NCBI GenBank assembly: GCA_000751835.1
Contig: CCMQ01000008.1
Location: 248,001-312,000, forward strand
Source: Necropsobacter rosorum
GTDB taxonomy: Bacteria; Pseudomonadota; Gammaproteobacteria; Enterobacterales; Pasteurellaceae
Length of the DNA stretch: 64,000 nucleotides
Direction: 5' to 3'
A program made the translations under genes and the position numbers. Under the pieces are notes generated by a model. The model was not told the origin of the DNA, searched no databases, and was given only the letters and a program-made list of their open reading frames with translations. Position 1 is the first letter of the stretch; every line of letters starts with the position of its first letter. This document shows positions 1 through 11,529 of the stretch, one piece after another.

Positions 1-22
1 AAAAACATGGTTGACCCCTATT

Positions 23-97
23 TTAAACATATACGGAAAAGCATTCCCGCCATAAGCCGAACGGGAATTCACCTCGCGGCGGAAAGTGCGTTGTCAT
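23..97 (-). CDS. Possible 24-codon leader-type ORF, unknown function
   Basis: This is a short reading frame with an ATG at 97 and a TAA at 25-23. A purine-rich stretch AGAAAGGA lies about 8 bases upstream, a good ribosome binding site. The predicted peptide begins MTTHFPPRGEF and is rich in Phe and Pro. Fifteen bases after its stop another ATG begins at position 8 on the same strand, preceded by AGGGG, so a further gene probably runs leftward out of the window. The short frame could be a regulatory leader peptide or a small protein. I do not recognise it, and a chance frame is quite possible. Confidence 0.25.
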   Translation of the reverse strand: MTTHFPPRGEFPFGLWRECFSVYV

Positions 98-189
98 CGA
101 TTGTTCCTTTCTCCCGCAATTGCACGCTACTATAGCAACAAACTTGGCTTATCTCTATAATATAGATCAATTAAATTGCAATAGTTTCT

Positions 190-218
190 TTGAAAGATGA
201 AGAAACTGCGGTTATACT
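190..218 (+). promoter_or_regulatory. Sigma-70 promoter for yibN-secB
   Basis: TTGAAA (190-195) and TATACT (213-218) are separated by 17 bases, a near-consensus sigma-70 promoter. It lies about 50 bases before the start of the rhodanese-like gene. No other strong promoter is seen before secB. Confidence 0.7.
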
Positions 219-268
219 TAAGCCCTTATTTTTAAACTTAAACATTGAATTTAAATATTGAGAACGAC

Positions 269-715
269 ATGCAAGAATTTCTCCCTATGGCGACGGATTT
301 CGCTAAAAATCATAGCTTAATGGTTATCGCGTGGATTGCCGTATTTATTATGGTGGTTTATACCCTGACAAAATCCGTCACCACCAAAGTGAAAGTGATC
401 GGCAATGCGCAGGCCGTCAGCCTGATAAATAACGAAGATGCGGTGGTGATTGATTTGCGGACGATTGATGAATTTGAACGCGGTCATATCGTCAATAGTA
501 TCAACCTGCTGCCCAGCGAAATTAAAAATCAGAATGTGGGCAAAATCGAACAGCATAAAGATCATGCGGTGATTCTGACCTGCGCAACCGGAATGTCTGC
601 CGGCGCTTCGGCCGAATTGTTATCAAAACAAGGCTTCAGCCGGGTTTATACCTTAAAAGACGGTATCGGCGGCTGGCGTTCCGAGAATCTCCCTTTAGTA
701 AAGAAAAACAAATAA
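269..715 (+). CDS. yibN: Membrane-anchored rhodanese-like protein (YibN family)
   Basis: This is a 148-residue protein with one N-terminal membrane helix (about residues 16-34) followed by a cytosolic rhodanese-like domain. The domain shows 'VVIDLRTIDEFERGHI' and the closing 'GGWRSENLPL'. The active-site loop has a Cys (residue 105, in 'LTCATGMSAG') where rhodaneses carry the persulfide cysteine. A physiological substrate is not established for the family. A TTG start 24 bases upstream is possible, but the ATG at 269 matches the usual YibN N-terminus (MQEF...). It is followed 17 bases later by secB, the usual neighbour of yibN in gammaproteobacteria, and probably shares its transcript. Confidence 0.9.
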   Translation: MQEFLPMATDFAKNHSLMVIAWIAVFIMVVYTLTKSVTTKVKVIGNAQAVSLINNEDAVVIDLRTIDEFERGHIVNSINLLPSEIKNQNVGKIEQHKDHAVILTCATGMSAGASAELLSKQGFSRVYTLKDGIGGWRSENLPLVKKNK

Positions 716-732
716 TCAAGAAGGATTGAATA

Positions 733-1239
733 ATGACTGAGCAAAATCAAGAGGTCGCGGCAAACGAAGAACAAAACACGCAGGCCGTATTGCAGATTCA
801 ACGTATTTATGTGAAAGACGTTTCCTTTGAAGCGCCGAATTTACCGCATATTTTTCAGCAGGAATGGAAACCGAAACTAGGTTTTGACTTAAGCAGCGAA
901 ACCACCCAGTTAGGCGACGATTTATATGAAGTCTGCCTCAATATTTCCGTCGAAACCACCTTAGAAGACAGCGGCGATGTCGCCTTTATCTGTGAAGTGA
1001 AACAGGCGGGCGTGTTTACCGTCAGCGGACTGGAAGATATGCAGCTGGCCCATTGCCTGACCTCGCAATGTCCGAACATGCTGTTCCCTTATGCGCGCGA
1101 ACTGGTGTCCAATCTGGTTAACCGCGGCACCTTCCCGGCACTGAACCTTTCCCCGGTGAATTTCGATGCGCTGTTTATGGATTATTTACAACGTCAGCAA
1201 GAACAGCAGGAACAGTCTGGTAACCAGGAAGTGCATTAA
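733..1239 (+). CDS. secB: Protein-export chaperone SecB
   Basis: SecB is the tetrameric cytosolic chaperone that keeps precursors unfolded and hands them to SecA at the SecYEG translocon. The 168-residue protein matches the family along its whole length. The core runs from '[19 protein letters not shown]' to '[12 protein letters not shown]' and '[11 protein letters not shown]', with the usual acidic N-terminus and a Gln/Glu-rich tail. A good Shine-Dalgarno (AAGAAGGA) lies just before the ATG. It follows yibN closely, and a strong hairpin after it separates it from gpsA. Identification is secure. Confidence 0.98.
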   Translation: MTEQNQEVAANEEQNTQAVLQIQRIYVKDVSFEAPNLPHIFQQEWKPKLGFDLSSETTQLGDDLYEVCLNISVETTLEDSGDVAFICEVKQAGVFTVSGLEDMQLAHCLTSQCPNMLFPYARELVSNLVNRGTFPALNLSPVNFDALFMDYLQRQQEQQEQSGNQEVH

Positions 1240-1263
1240 CCCGGCGAAACAGCCTGTTAAAAG

Positions 1264-1297
1264 AGGCGGATGCCTTATCCGCCTTTGATTGTTTTTC
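1264..1297 (+). terminator. Rho-independent terminator after secB
   Basis: An 8-bp stem (AGGCGGAT / ATCCGCCT) with a 5-base loop is followed by a T-rich run. It ends the yibN-secB transcript before gpsA. Confidence 0.8.
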
Positions 1298-1332
1298 CGT
1301 TCTTGTCAAATTTCGCCATTTCCGGAGTATAA

Positions 1333-2349
1333 ATGATGAATACGACAATATCCGCTTCACCTATCACCGTCATCGGCGCCGGTTCTTACGGCAGTGCACT
1401 GGCAATTACCTTTTCCCGCAACGGTTATCCGACGTATCTGTGGGGGCATGACCCCGAACACATGCGCCGGCTGGCGACGGAGCGCTGCAATCAGGCGTTT
1501 CTGCCCGATGTGCGTTTTCCCGACGCGTTGCGGATTGAAGCCGATTTAGCCGCGGCGATAGCAAAATCGCGCGATGTGTTAATTGTCGTGCCCAGCCATG
1601 TATTCGGCGAAGTTATTGCCAAAATTAAACCGCACTTACGCCCGGACAGCCGTATCGTGTGGGCGACCAAAGGGCTGGAGCGCGACAGCGGGCGCCTGTT
1701 GCAGGACGTCATTGAAGATACGCTCGGCAAAGATTATCCGCTGGCGGTATTATCCGGCCCGACTTTTGCCAAAGAGCTGGCGGCGGGAATGCCGACCGCA
1801 ATTGCGCTGGCGTCGAACAATCAGCAATTCGCCCTTGAATTTCAGGCGCGCATTCATTGCAGTAAACACTTCCGGGTGTATATTAATCACGATATGATCG
1901 GCGTTCAGCTCGGCGGCGCAATTAAAAATGTGATTGCCATCAGTGCCGGCATGTCTGACGGCATGGGCTTCGGCGCCAATGCCCGCACGGCGTTAATCAC
2001 GCGCGGTATTGCCGAAATCAGCCGTTTGGGCGTTGCGCTGGGCGCCAATCCGAACACCTTTATGGGCATGTCGGGATTAGGCGATCTGGTGCTGACCTGT
2101 ACCGACAATCAATCCCGCAACCGCCGTTTCGGTTTAATGCTGGGACAGGGCATTGATGCGCAGGCGGCAATGGCACAAATCGGTCAGGTGGTGGAAGGCT
2201 TTTATAATACGAAAGAGGCCTATTTACTCGCTCAGCGGCAGGGCGTGGAAATGCCGATTACCGAACAGGTGTATCAGGTGCTGTTTTGCGGTAAGAACGC
2301 ACAGGAAGTGGCCATGAGCTTACTTGGACGTGAACGAAAAGTGGAATAA
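1333..2349 (+). CDS. gpsA: Glycerol-3-phosphate dehydrogenase [NAD(P)+]
   Basis: GpsA reduces dihydroxyacetone phosphate to sn-glycerol 3-phosphate, the backbone for membrane phospholipids. The 338-residue protein has the N-terminal nucleotide-binding motif '[12 protein letters not shown]' and the catalytic-domain stretch '[19 protein letters not shown]'. '[10 protein letters not shown]' and 'NRRFG' are also typical of GpsA. Two adjacent ATGs (1333, 1336) are possible starts; CCGGAGT upstream fits either. cysE follows after 10 bases and the AroE-like gene after that, the same order as in Haemophilus influenzae, so the three form one operon. Confidence 0.97.
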   Translation: MMNTTISASPITVIGAGSYGSALAITFSRNGYPTYLWGHDPEHMRRLATERCNQAFLPDVRFPDALRIEADLAAAIAKSRDVLIVVPSHVFGEVIAKIKPHLRPDSRIVWATKGLERDSGRLLQDVIEDTLGKDYPLAVLSGPTFAKELAAGMPTAIALASNNQQFALEFQARIHCSKHFRVYINHDMIGVQLGGAIKNVIAISAGMSDGMGFGANARTALITRGIAEISRLGVALGANPNTFMGMSGLGDLVLTCTDNQSRNRRFGLMLGQGIDAQAAMAQIGQVVEGFYNTKEAYLLAQRQGVEMPITEQVYQVLFCGKNAQEVAMSLLGRERKVE

Positions 2350-2359
2350 GGAAAAATAT

Positions 2360-3157
2360 ATGTCGGTAGAATTGTGGGCTCTGATCCGTCAGGAAGCCAA
2401 AGAACAGGTCGAATGCGAGCCGATGCTGGCGAGTTTTTTTCATTCGACCATTTTAAAGCATCATAATCTGGGCAGCGCGCTGAGTTATATTCTGGCGAAT
2501 AAACTGGCTAATCCGATTATGCCGGCCATTGCGCTGCGTGAAATCGTGGAAGAGGCTTATCAGTCGCAGCCGAGTATTATCGAAAGTGCGGCCTGTGATA
2601 TCCGCGCGGTGCGTCAGCGTGACCCGGCGGTAGAATTATGGACTACGCCGTTGCTGTATTTAAAAGGTTTTCATGCCTTACAAAGCTATCGCATCACCCA
2701 TTATCTGTGGCAGTGCGGGCGCAAAGCGCTGGCCATTTATTTACAGAATCAGATTTCCGTCGCCTTTGATGTGGATATTCACCCGGCGGCCAAAATCGGT
2801 CACGGCATTATGTTCGACCACGCCACCGGCATTGTGGTCGGCGAAACCTCGGTGATTGAAAACGATGTCTCCATTTTGCAGGGCGTCACCCTCGGCGGGA
2901 CGGGCAAAGAATCCGGCGATCGTCACCCGAAAGTGCGCGAAGGCGTAATGATCGGCGCCGGCGCCAAGATTCTGGGGAATATCGAAGTCGGGCGTTATGC
3001 CAAAATCGGCGCCAATTCCGTGGTGCTGCAACCGGTGCCGGAATATACCACGGTGGCGGGCGTGCCGTCGAAAACCGTGGGCAAGGATAAAGGCGCCAAA
3101 CCGGCGTTCGATATGAATCAGTATTTTATCGACGATGCGATTAATTTAAACATTTAG
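2360..3157 (+). CDS. cysE: Serine acetyltransferase
   Basis: CysE transfers acetyl from acetyl-CoA to L-serine to give O-acetylserine, the first committed step of cysteine synthesis. The chosen ATG at 2360 has AAGGA upstream and gives 265 residues, the usual length. An upstream in-frame ATG at 2324 lies inside gpsA and lacks family similarity. The N-terminal helical domain is followed by a left-handed beta-helix of hexapeptide repeats ('DIHPAAKIGHGIMFDHATGI', 'GVMIGAGAKILGNIEVG'). The catalytic His is in 'MFDHATG' and another in 'GDRHPKV'. The protein ends ...DDAINLNI. The C-terminal Ile is the residue that docks into O-acetylserine sulfhydrylase to form the cysteine synthase complex. Confidence 0.97.
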   Translation: MSVELWALIRQEAKEQVECEPMLASFFHSTILKHHNLGSALSYILANKLANPIMPAIALREIVEEAYQSQPSIIESAACDIRAVRQRDPAVELWTTPLLYLKGFHALQSYRITHYLWQCGRKALAIYLQNQISVAFDVDIHPAAKIGHGIMFDHATGIVVGETSVIENDVSILQGVTLGGTGKESGDRHPKVREGVMIGAGAKILGNIEVGRYAKIGANSVVLQPVPEYTTVAGVPSKTVGKDKGAKPAFDMNQYFIDDAINLNI

Positions 3158-3182
3158 CCTCAGGCTTTTTCGGAGCAGTTTT

Positions 3183-3998
3183 ATGATCAACAAAGATACC
3201 CAATTGTGCATGTCCTTATCCGGCCGGCCGGGCAATACCGGCACTTATTTTCATAACTATCTGTATCAGAAACTCGGTCTGAATTTCGTGTATAAAGCCT
3301 TTAGCACGCAGGATATCGAACATGCGGTAAAAGGCGTGCGCGCATTGGGGATCCGCGGCTGCGCGGTGTCCATGCCGTTTAAGGAAAGCTGCATGCCCTT
3401 TGTGGATGAAATCGATGCCTCCGCGCAGGCGATCGAGTCGGTCAATACCATTGTTAATGATAACGGCTATCTGAAAGCCTACAATACGGACTATATCGCT
3501 ATCGTCAAACTGATTGAAAAATACCGGCTGGATAAACAGGCCGCTGTGATTGTGCAGGGCAGCGGCGGTATGGCGAAAGCGGTGGTGGCGGCATTTAAAC
3601 ATGCCGGTTTCGACAAACTGACGGTGGTGGCCCGCAACGCGCAGACCGGCGCTTATCTGGCGCAATTGTACGGTTATACTTATTCACACAGTCTGGCGGG
3701 GCAAGAGGCGGATATTCTGGTTAACGTCACGCCGATTGGCATGCAAGGCGGCAAGGAAGCGTTTGATTTAGCCTTCCCGCAGGCCATGATTGCCCGCGCG
3801 CAAACCGTTTTTGATGTGGTGGCGATGCCGGCGGAAACACCGTTGATCAATGCGGCGCGCGAGCAGGGTAAACAGGTGATTTCCGGAGCGGAAGTGATGA
3901 CCTTACAGGCCGTGGAACAATTCGTGTTATACACCCACCAACGTCCGGATGAGGCGCTAATCGCCGAAGCGGCGGCCTTCTCCCGTTCTCATCGCTAA
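3183..3998 (+). CDS. Shikimate dehydrogenase-like protein (SdhL/HI0607 type)
   Basis: This is a member of the AroE superfamily of NADP-dependent dehydrogenases, 271 residues. The catalytic Lys (K67, 'VSMPFKE') and Asp (D103, 'AYNTDYIAI') of shikimate dehydrogenases are kept, and a Rossmann loop is seen in 'VQGSGGMAKA'. The N-terminal substrate motif differs: ordinary AroE has a Ser-x-Ser in a GxPI-H-S context, whereas here it reads 'SLSGRPGNTGTYFHN'. Together with its place after gpsA-cysE, this matches the H. influenzae HI0607 type. In that group oxidation of shikimate is very slow and the true substrate is unknown. A housekeeping aroE probably lies elsewhere. Confidence 0.88.
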   Translation: MINKDTQLCMSLSGRPGNTGTYFHNYLYQKLGLNFVYKAFSTQDIEHAVKGVRALGIRGCAVSMPFKESCMPFVDEIDASAQAIESVNTIVNDNGYLKAYNTDYIAIVKLIEKYRLDKQAAVIVQGSGGMAKAVVAAFKHAGFDKLTVVARNAQTGAYLAQLYGYTYSHSLAGQEADILVNVTPIGMQGGKEAFDLAFPQAMIARAQTVFDVVAMPAETPLINAAREQGKQVISGAEVMTLQAVEQFVLYTHQRPDEALIAEAAAFSRSHR

Positions 3999-4021
3999 GC
4001 GTCGATTATCTGTAAACCTGA

Positions 4022-4056
4022 GTGCTGCCGGACGCGGTTTTCGGCAGCACGGTTTT
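4022..4056 (+). terminator. Terminator after the gpsA-cysE-aroE-like operon
   Basis: A perfect 9-bp stem (GTGCTGCCG / CGGCAGCAC) with an 11-base loop is followed by GGTTTTCTG. It lies 24 bases after the stop codon. Confidence 0.75.
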
Positions 4057-4353
4057 CTGTCTTTGTTAATGTGACATTAACGTTGATACAACATTCACCG
4101 CCGTAGGATGTGCCGCCGCATGGTGCGAAAACTTATTAAAAAATCACCGCACTTTTTAGCGGGATTTATCCCATCGCGGTAGCGTTAAGGCGAACATCCT
4201 GCTAAAATCCGCCGTTCGTTTGATAAAATTTCCCTGCGGGTTCTTTGCCCGGCACAAAATATGAATGCCGGCGGGCGCGCAGGCTTGCCGCATCACAATC
4301 CGGAGCCGGCCGCCGTTGTCGCGCCGCACATTGCAACAGTGAAGAAAATCATT
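4057..4353 (+). other. Intergenic leader upstream of the MgtC-family gene
   Basis: About 300 bases without a convincing gene. It contains a perfect inverted repeat GTTAATG-TGA-CATTAAC at 4065-4081 and a USS near 4147. An ATG at 4261 is in frame with the downstream gene, but the 31 extra residues are low-complexity and unlike MgtC proteins. No clear promoter was identified. The palindrome could be an operator. Confidence 0.4.
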
Positions 4354-5073
4354 ATGAATAACACCTTATCCTTATTTGAACCGCTTCTCCATTCCGACAA
4401 TATGGCCATTTTGCTCAAAATGGTGATCGCCATGGTGCTGGGCGGAATTATCGGCCTTGAGCGCGAACTGAAACACAAACCGGTGGGAGTGAAAACCTGC
4501 GTGATTATTGCGGTGACCACCTGCGTGCTGACCATTGTATCGATTAAATCGGCAGAGCATTATGCGCAGGTATCGGAAAATATCCGCACCGATCCGATGC
4601 GTCTGGCGGCACAGGTGATCAGCGGAATCGGTTTTCTGGGCGCCGGGGTGATTCTGCGCAAAAGCAATGACGCCATTTCCGGGCTGACCACCGCGGCGAT
4701 TATCTGGGCGGCGGCCGGTATCGGTATCGCCACCGGCGCGGGCTTTTTCTTTGATGCCGTGATCGCTACGTTGATGATTCTGCTGGCGGTACGTCTGGGG
4801 CCGAAAGTACAACAGCTGGTCAGCCGCAGTAAACGCAAAAACCGCAGAACGAAAATCAATATTTTATTAAACACCGCCACCGCAATCGGCAAAGTGACCA
4901 ATATTTTGATCGACAATCATTATCGTCTCGACAACCTGACGGTCAAAGATCAGCAAAACGGCGAGGTTAAACTGATTATCAAATGCCTGATTACCGACAA
5001 AGCCATGTTGCAGGGCGTGTATTTACTGCTGAAGGATGAGCCGGAAGTGGTGAGTATTGATTTACAGCATTAA
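4354..5073 (+). CDS. MgtC/SapB-family membrane protein
   Basis: This is a 239-residue inner-membrane protein of the MgtC/SapB family. The hydrophobic N-terminal half carries the family signature: 'VLGGIIGLERELKHKPVGVKT', 'RLAAQVISGIGFLGAGVIL' and 'GLTTAAIIWAAAGIGIATGAG'. A cytoplasmic C-terminal domain of about 90 residues follows a basic stretch (residues about 155-165). Some family members help bacteria survive low magnesium or inhibit the ATP synthase; others have no known role. The ATG at 4354 is preferred because homology begins here. It is a single gene, convergent with selB. Confidence 0.88.
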   Translation: MNNTLSLFEPLLHSDNMAILLKMVIAMVLGGIIGLERELKHKPVGVKTCVIIAVTTCVLTIVSIKSAEHYAQVSENIRTDPMRLAAQVISGIGFLGAGVILRKSNDAISGLTTAAIIWAAAGIGIATGAGFFFDAVIATLMILLAVRLGPKVQQLVSRSKRKNRRTKINILLNTATAIGKVTNILIDNHYRLDNLTVKDQQNGEVKLIIKCLITDKAMLQGVYLLLKDEPEVVSIDLQH

Positions 5074-5139
5074 GATCCGCGGCGGTGCGGCTTCCGAATG
5101 GCAAAAACACCGCCGAAAATAACCGCACTTTTGCCGCCT

Positions 5140-6995
5140 TTACACCTCGAAAATCTCGGCATCGCGCAGAATATGTGCGTTTCCCTTACGGCGTAAAAAA
5201 CCGCAGCGATCAAAATATTCCATCAGCTGCACGGTGATTTTGCGCCCCCAGTTGAGTTCATCACGCAGTCGGTTAACCGAAATGCTGCCTTGCTCGGCAA
5301 TAATCCGTTTAATCAGTCGGGCGTAGGCGTAGATGTTTTCGGTCAGCAGAAAACGGTCTTTGACAATCGGCGTCAGATAACCCAGTTTGCCCGCTTTATA
5401 CAGAAAGTTGCGCATCTCTTCTTCCGGTATGCCGAGCCGCTCCGCCAGCTCCCGCACCCAAAGCGCCTGCCCGTTTTGTTGCTCGAATTGCGCCAGCACC
5501 GTCTGCCACAGATGTTGTTCCTGCGCCGAAAAACGGATTTTATGTTCCGGCGTATGCAGCCAGCCGCGGGTCTGTTCGATTTGTCCCGCCGCCAGCAGTT
5601 GCTCAATAATATGATAGATCAGTTTTTCCGGTTGATTAATCGCCGCAATACGGTATAAACGGGCTTTGCTCAGACCGAGTTGATCACCGTGCTGCGCATG
5701 ATAATCGGTCAGCGTCGCGATAAGTTTTTCCGCCTGCTGTGCCGGATAATGGCGGTTAAAGCCCCAATCCTGAAACACCACATCCTGATTGGCGCGGATG
5801 AGCTCCTGCAATCGCTCGGCGCTTAACTGTTCCGCCCAGGCTAATTTTTCCAGTGCGACCGGTTGTTGCTCCAGATATTGTCGCAAGCGTTCGGCGAGGC
5901 TGTCGGTTTGAAGCAGGCGGCATAAGTAATCCAGCCGTTGCGCTGTACGTTTGTGGCGTTTCGGTGAATTGATCTCTACCGTTTTCGCCCCGGCCAGCAC
6001 GGATTTGGCATCACCGCTGCGCAGGATCAGTTTATCGCCGTAAGCCAGAAACAGCGGTTGGTCTAAAATCAGCTCTGCCAATCCCTGCTGCTGCGCGGCG
6101 AGGCCTTTTTCCTGCAACAGATGCAATCTGCCGGTGGTGCGTGCCGCGGCATGATAAATATGCACCGGTTGGCTTTCCGCAACCGGCGCGGCGGCTTCCA
6201 GCCAAAGTGTCACCCGTTCTGTGGGCGGCAGCGGCGGCTGTGCCAGCAACCAGTCGCCGCGTTCGATTAAAGTGCGGTTTAAATCCGCACTGATATTCAG
6301 CGCCAGCCGCTGACCCGCGACCCCGAGGGCGTTCGGCTGATTCTGGGCATGAATATTTTTCACCCGCACTTTCTGACCGCCGGATAAATAGAGTTCGTCC
6401 TCAATCCGCACGACGCCCGCAAAGGCGGTTCCGGTAACCACCGTACCGGCACCTTTTACCGTAAACACGCGGTCAATGGCATAACGGAACGGTTTATCCT
6501 GCTGCGCCGGATTCGGCAGTTGCGCCAGATAATCCCGCAATTGCGCAATACCTCGGCCGCTGTGGGCGGAGGTGATAAACAGCGGGCTTTGCGCTAAAAA
6601 CGGGTAATCTTGCTGGAGTTGTCGGGTCAGCTGTGTGATCTGCGCCTCATCGGCGCGATCCGCTTTGCTGATCACCACAATCAGCTGATCAATGTGCAGC
6701 AGGCGCAAAATAGTCAGATGTTCCCGGGTTTGCGCCTGAATACCTTCATCCGCCGCGATAATCAGCATGGCATAATGAATGCCGCCCAGCCCCGCTAGCA
6801 TATTCGGTATGAATTTTTCGTGCCCCGGCACATCGATAAAACCTAAAATGCGATCGTTTAGCGGCAAATAGGCATAGCCTAAATCAATGGTCATGCCGCG
6901 TTTTTTCTCTTCCGGCAAATGGGCGGTGTCGGTGCCGGTTAAGGCCTGCAATAAAGCGGTTTTGCCGTGATCCACATGGCCGGCGGTGACGATAA

Positions 6996-6999
<4 letters not shown>
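5140..6999 (-). CDS. selB: Selenocysteine-specific elongation factor SelB
   Basis: SelB is the EF-Tu-like GTPase that brings selenocysteyl-tRNA(Sec) to UGA codons marked by a SECIS hairpin. The 619-residue protein has the N-terminal G domain with G1 '[14 protein letters not shown]', a G2-type '[11 protein letters not shown]', G3 'DVPGHEKF' and G4 'ISKAD'. EF-Tu-like domains follow ('[14 protein letters not shown]'). A C-terminal set of winged-helix modules binds the mRNA hairpin ('[32 protein letters not shown]'-type helices, residues about 570-610). Its start overlaps the end of selA by 4 bases, so translation is coupled. Confidence 0.97.
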
Positions 7000-8381
<1,382 letters not shown>

Positions 8382-8472
8382 ATTTTTGATCCTTTTTGCT
8401 TTTGATTGTATCTAATCATACTGGTTTTTGCCCATAAATTCAGTAGGAAATTTGTTATGATCTGCCCCCGAC

Positions 8473-8831
8473 AGTCGGATATCACAACCAACTGATTAAG
8501 ATGCAGATTTTTATGGGTAACCATTATTCAATCGAATTCAAACATCATATCGTCAGCCTATCACAACGAGAAAAGCCAAAATGCCAACGCGAAAAGCAAC
8601 GCCACCTTGCGATAATCTTCAGAATATCAACGCGTTACTAAAATGAATTGAATATTTGGAAGCGAAGAACGCTATTTAAAAAAGTTTAAGGATACTGACG
8701 AATTAGAACGGGTGATACATAACTATATTTGCCACTATAACGAGGAGTGCATTAAGCCTAAATAAAACAACTTGAGCCCTGTACAATACAGAGCTCAATA
8801 TTTAACTTAAATTTAGTTATCTGTCCGACTT
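8473..8831 (+). mobile_element. Remnant of an IS3-family (IS150-like) insertion sequence
   Basis: This 359-bp stretch lies between selA and gyrB. It starts with AGTCGGA (8473-8479) and ends with TCCGACT (8824-8830), the outer parts of imperfect inverted repeats. Inside are the first codons of an OrfA-type transposase and, after a large deletion, the last codons of an OrfB. Most of the element, including the DDE catalytic core, has been lost, so it cannot move by itself. Confidence 0.75.
8501..8810 (+). pseudogene. Deleted IS3-family transposase (OrfA start joined to OrfB end)
   Basis: The frame from ATG 8501 reads MQIFMGNHYSIEFKHHIVSL, typical of IS150-type OrfA, and stops at 8641 after 46 codons. 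From about 8660 a second frame encodes 'LERVIHNYICHYNEECIKPK', then a TAA, then 'NNLSPVQYRAQYLT'. This is the conserved C-terminus of IS3-family OrfB ('...YNNERIKLKLNNLSPVQYR...') interrupted by a nonsense mutation. The helper and catalytic regions between the two parts are missing. Confidence 0.8.
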
Positions 8832-8864
8832 TTGAAGTACGGTCATCAATTGGAAGAGGATTAT

Positions 8865-11318
<2,454 letters not shown>

Positions 11319-11339
11319 TTATTAATAAAAATTGAGCGG

Positions 11340-11369
11340 ATTATAGCAAATTTTTGCGTGTTTGGCTAA
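11340..11369 (-). promoter_or_regulatory. Extended -10 promoter for gyrB
   Basis: On the minus strand TATAAT (11345-11340) is preceded by TGC, an extended -10. TTAGCC lies 18 bases further upstream. It sits about 37 bases before the gyrB start. Confidence 0.6.
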
Positions 11370-11486
11370 GGTTAAAGTGCGGTCGTATTTTCGTTATTTT
11401 TTAATAGCCATGCAGCCCTGATATATGCTTGCAGGCCTTTTAGTCAACTTGAAAAAACATCACAAAAAACGACCGCACTTTATAAC

Positions 11487-11516
11487 TGAAAACACGGCCG
11501 GCAGAAAATCCGGCCG
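11487..11516 (-). terminator. Terminator after glpX
   Basis: A perfect 7-bp G+C stem (CGGCCGG / CCGGCCG, 11495-11501 and 11510-11516) with an 8-base loop is followed on the minus strand by GTTTTC. It begins 14 bases after the glpX stop. Confidence 0.65.
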
Positions 11517-11529
11517 CATAACCGCTCGA

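Noticed and set aside
4261-4353. 31-residue N-terminal extension of the MgtC-family protein from ATG 4261
   Set aside because: The extension is Gly/Pro/Ala-rich, lacks family similarity, and the ATG at 4354 aligns with the normal MgtC start.
5080-5115. 8-bp inverted repeat (CGGCGGTG / CACCGCCG) between the MgtC-family gene and selB, as a terminator
   Set aside because: The 20-base loop and lack of a T-run on either strand make it a weak case.
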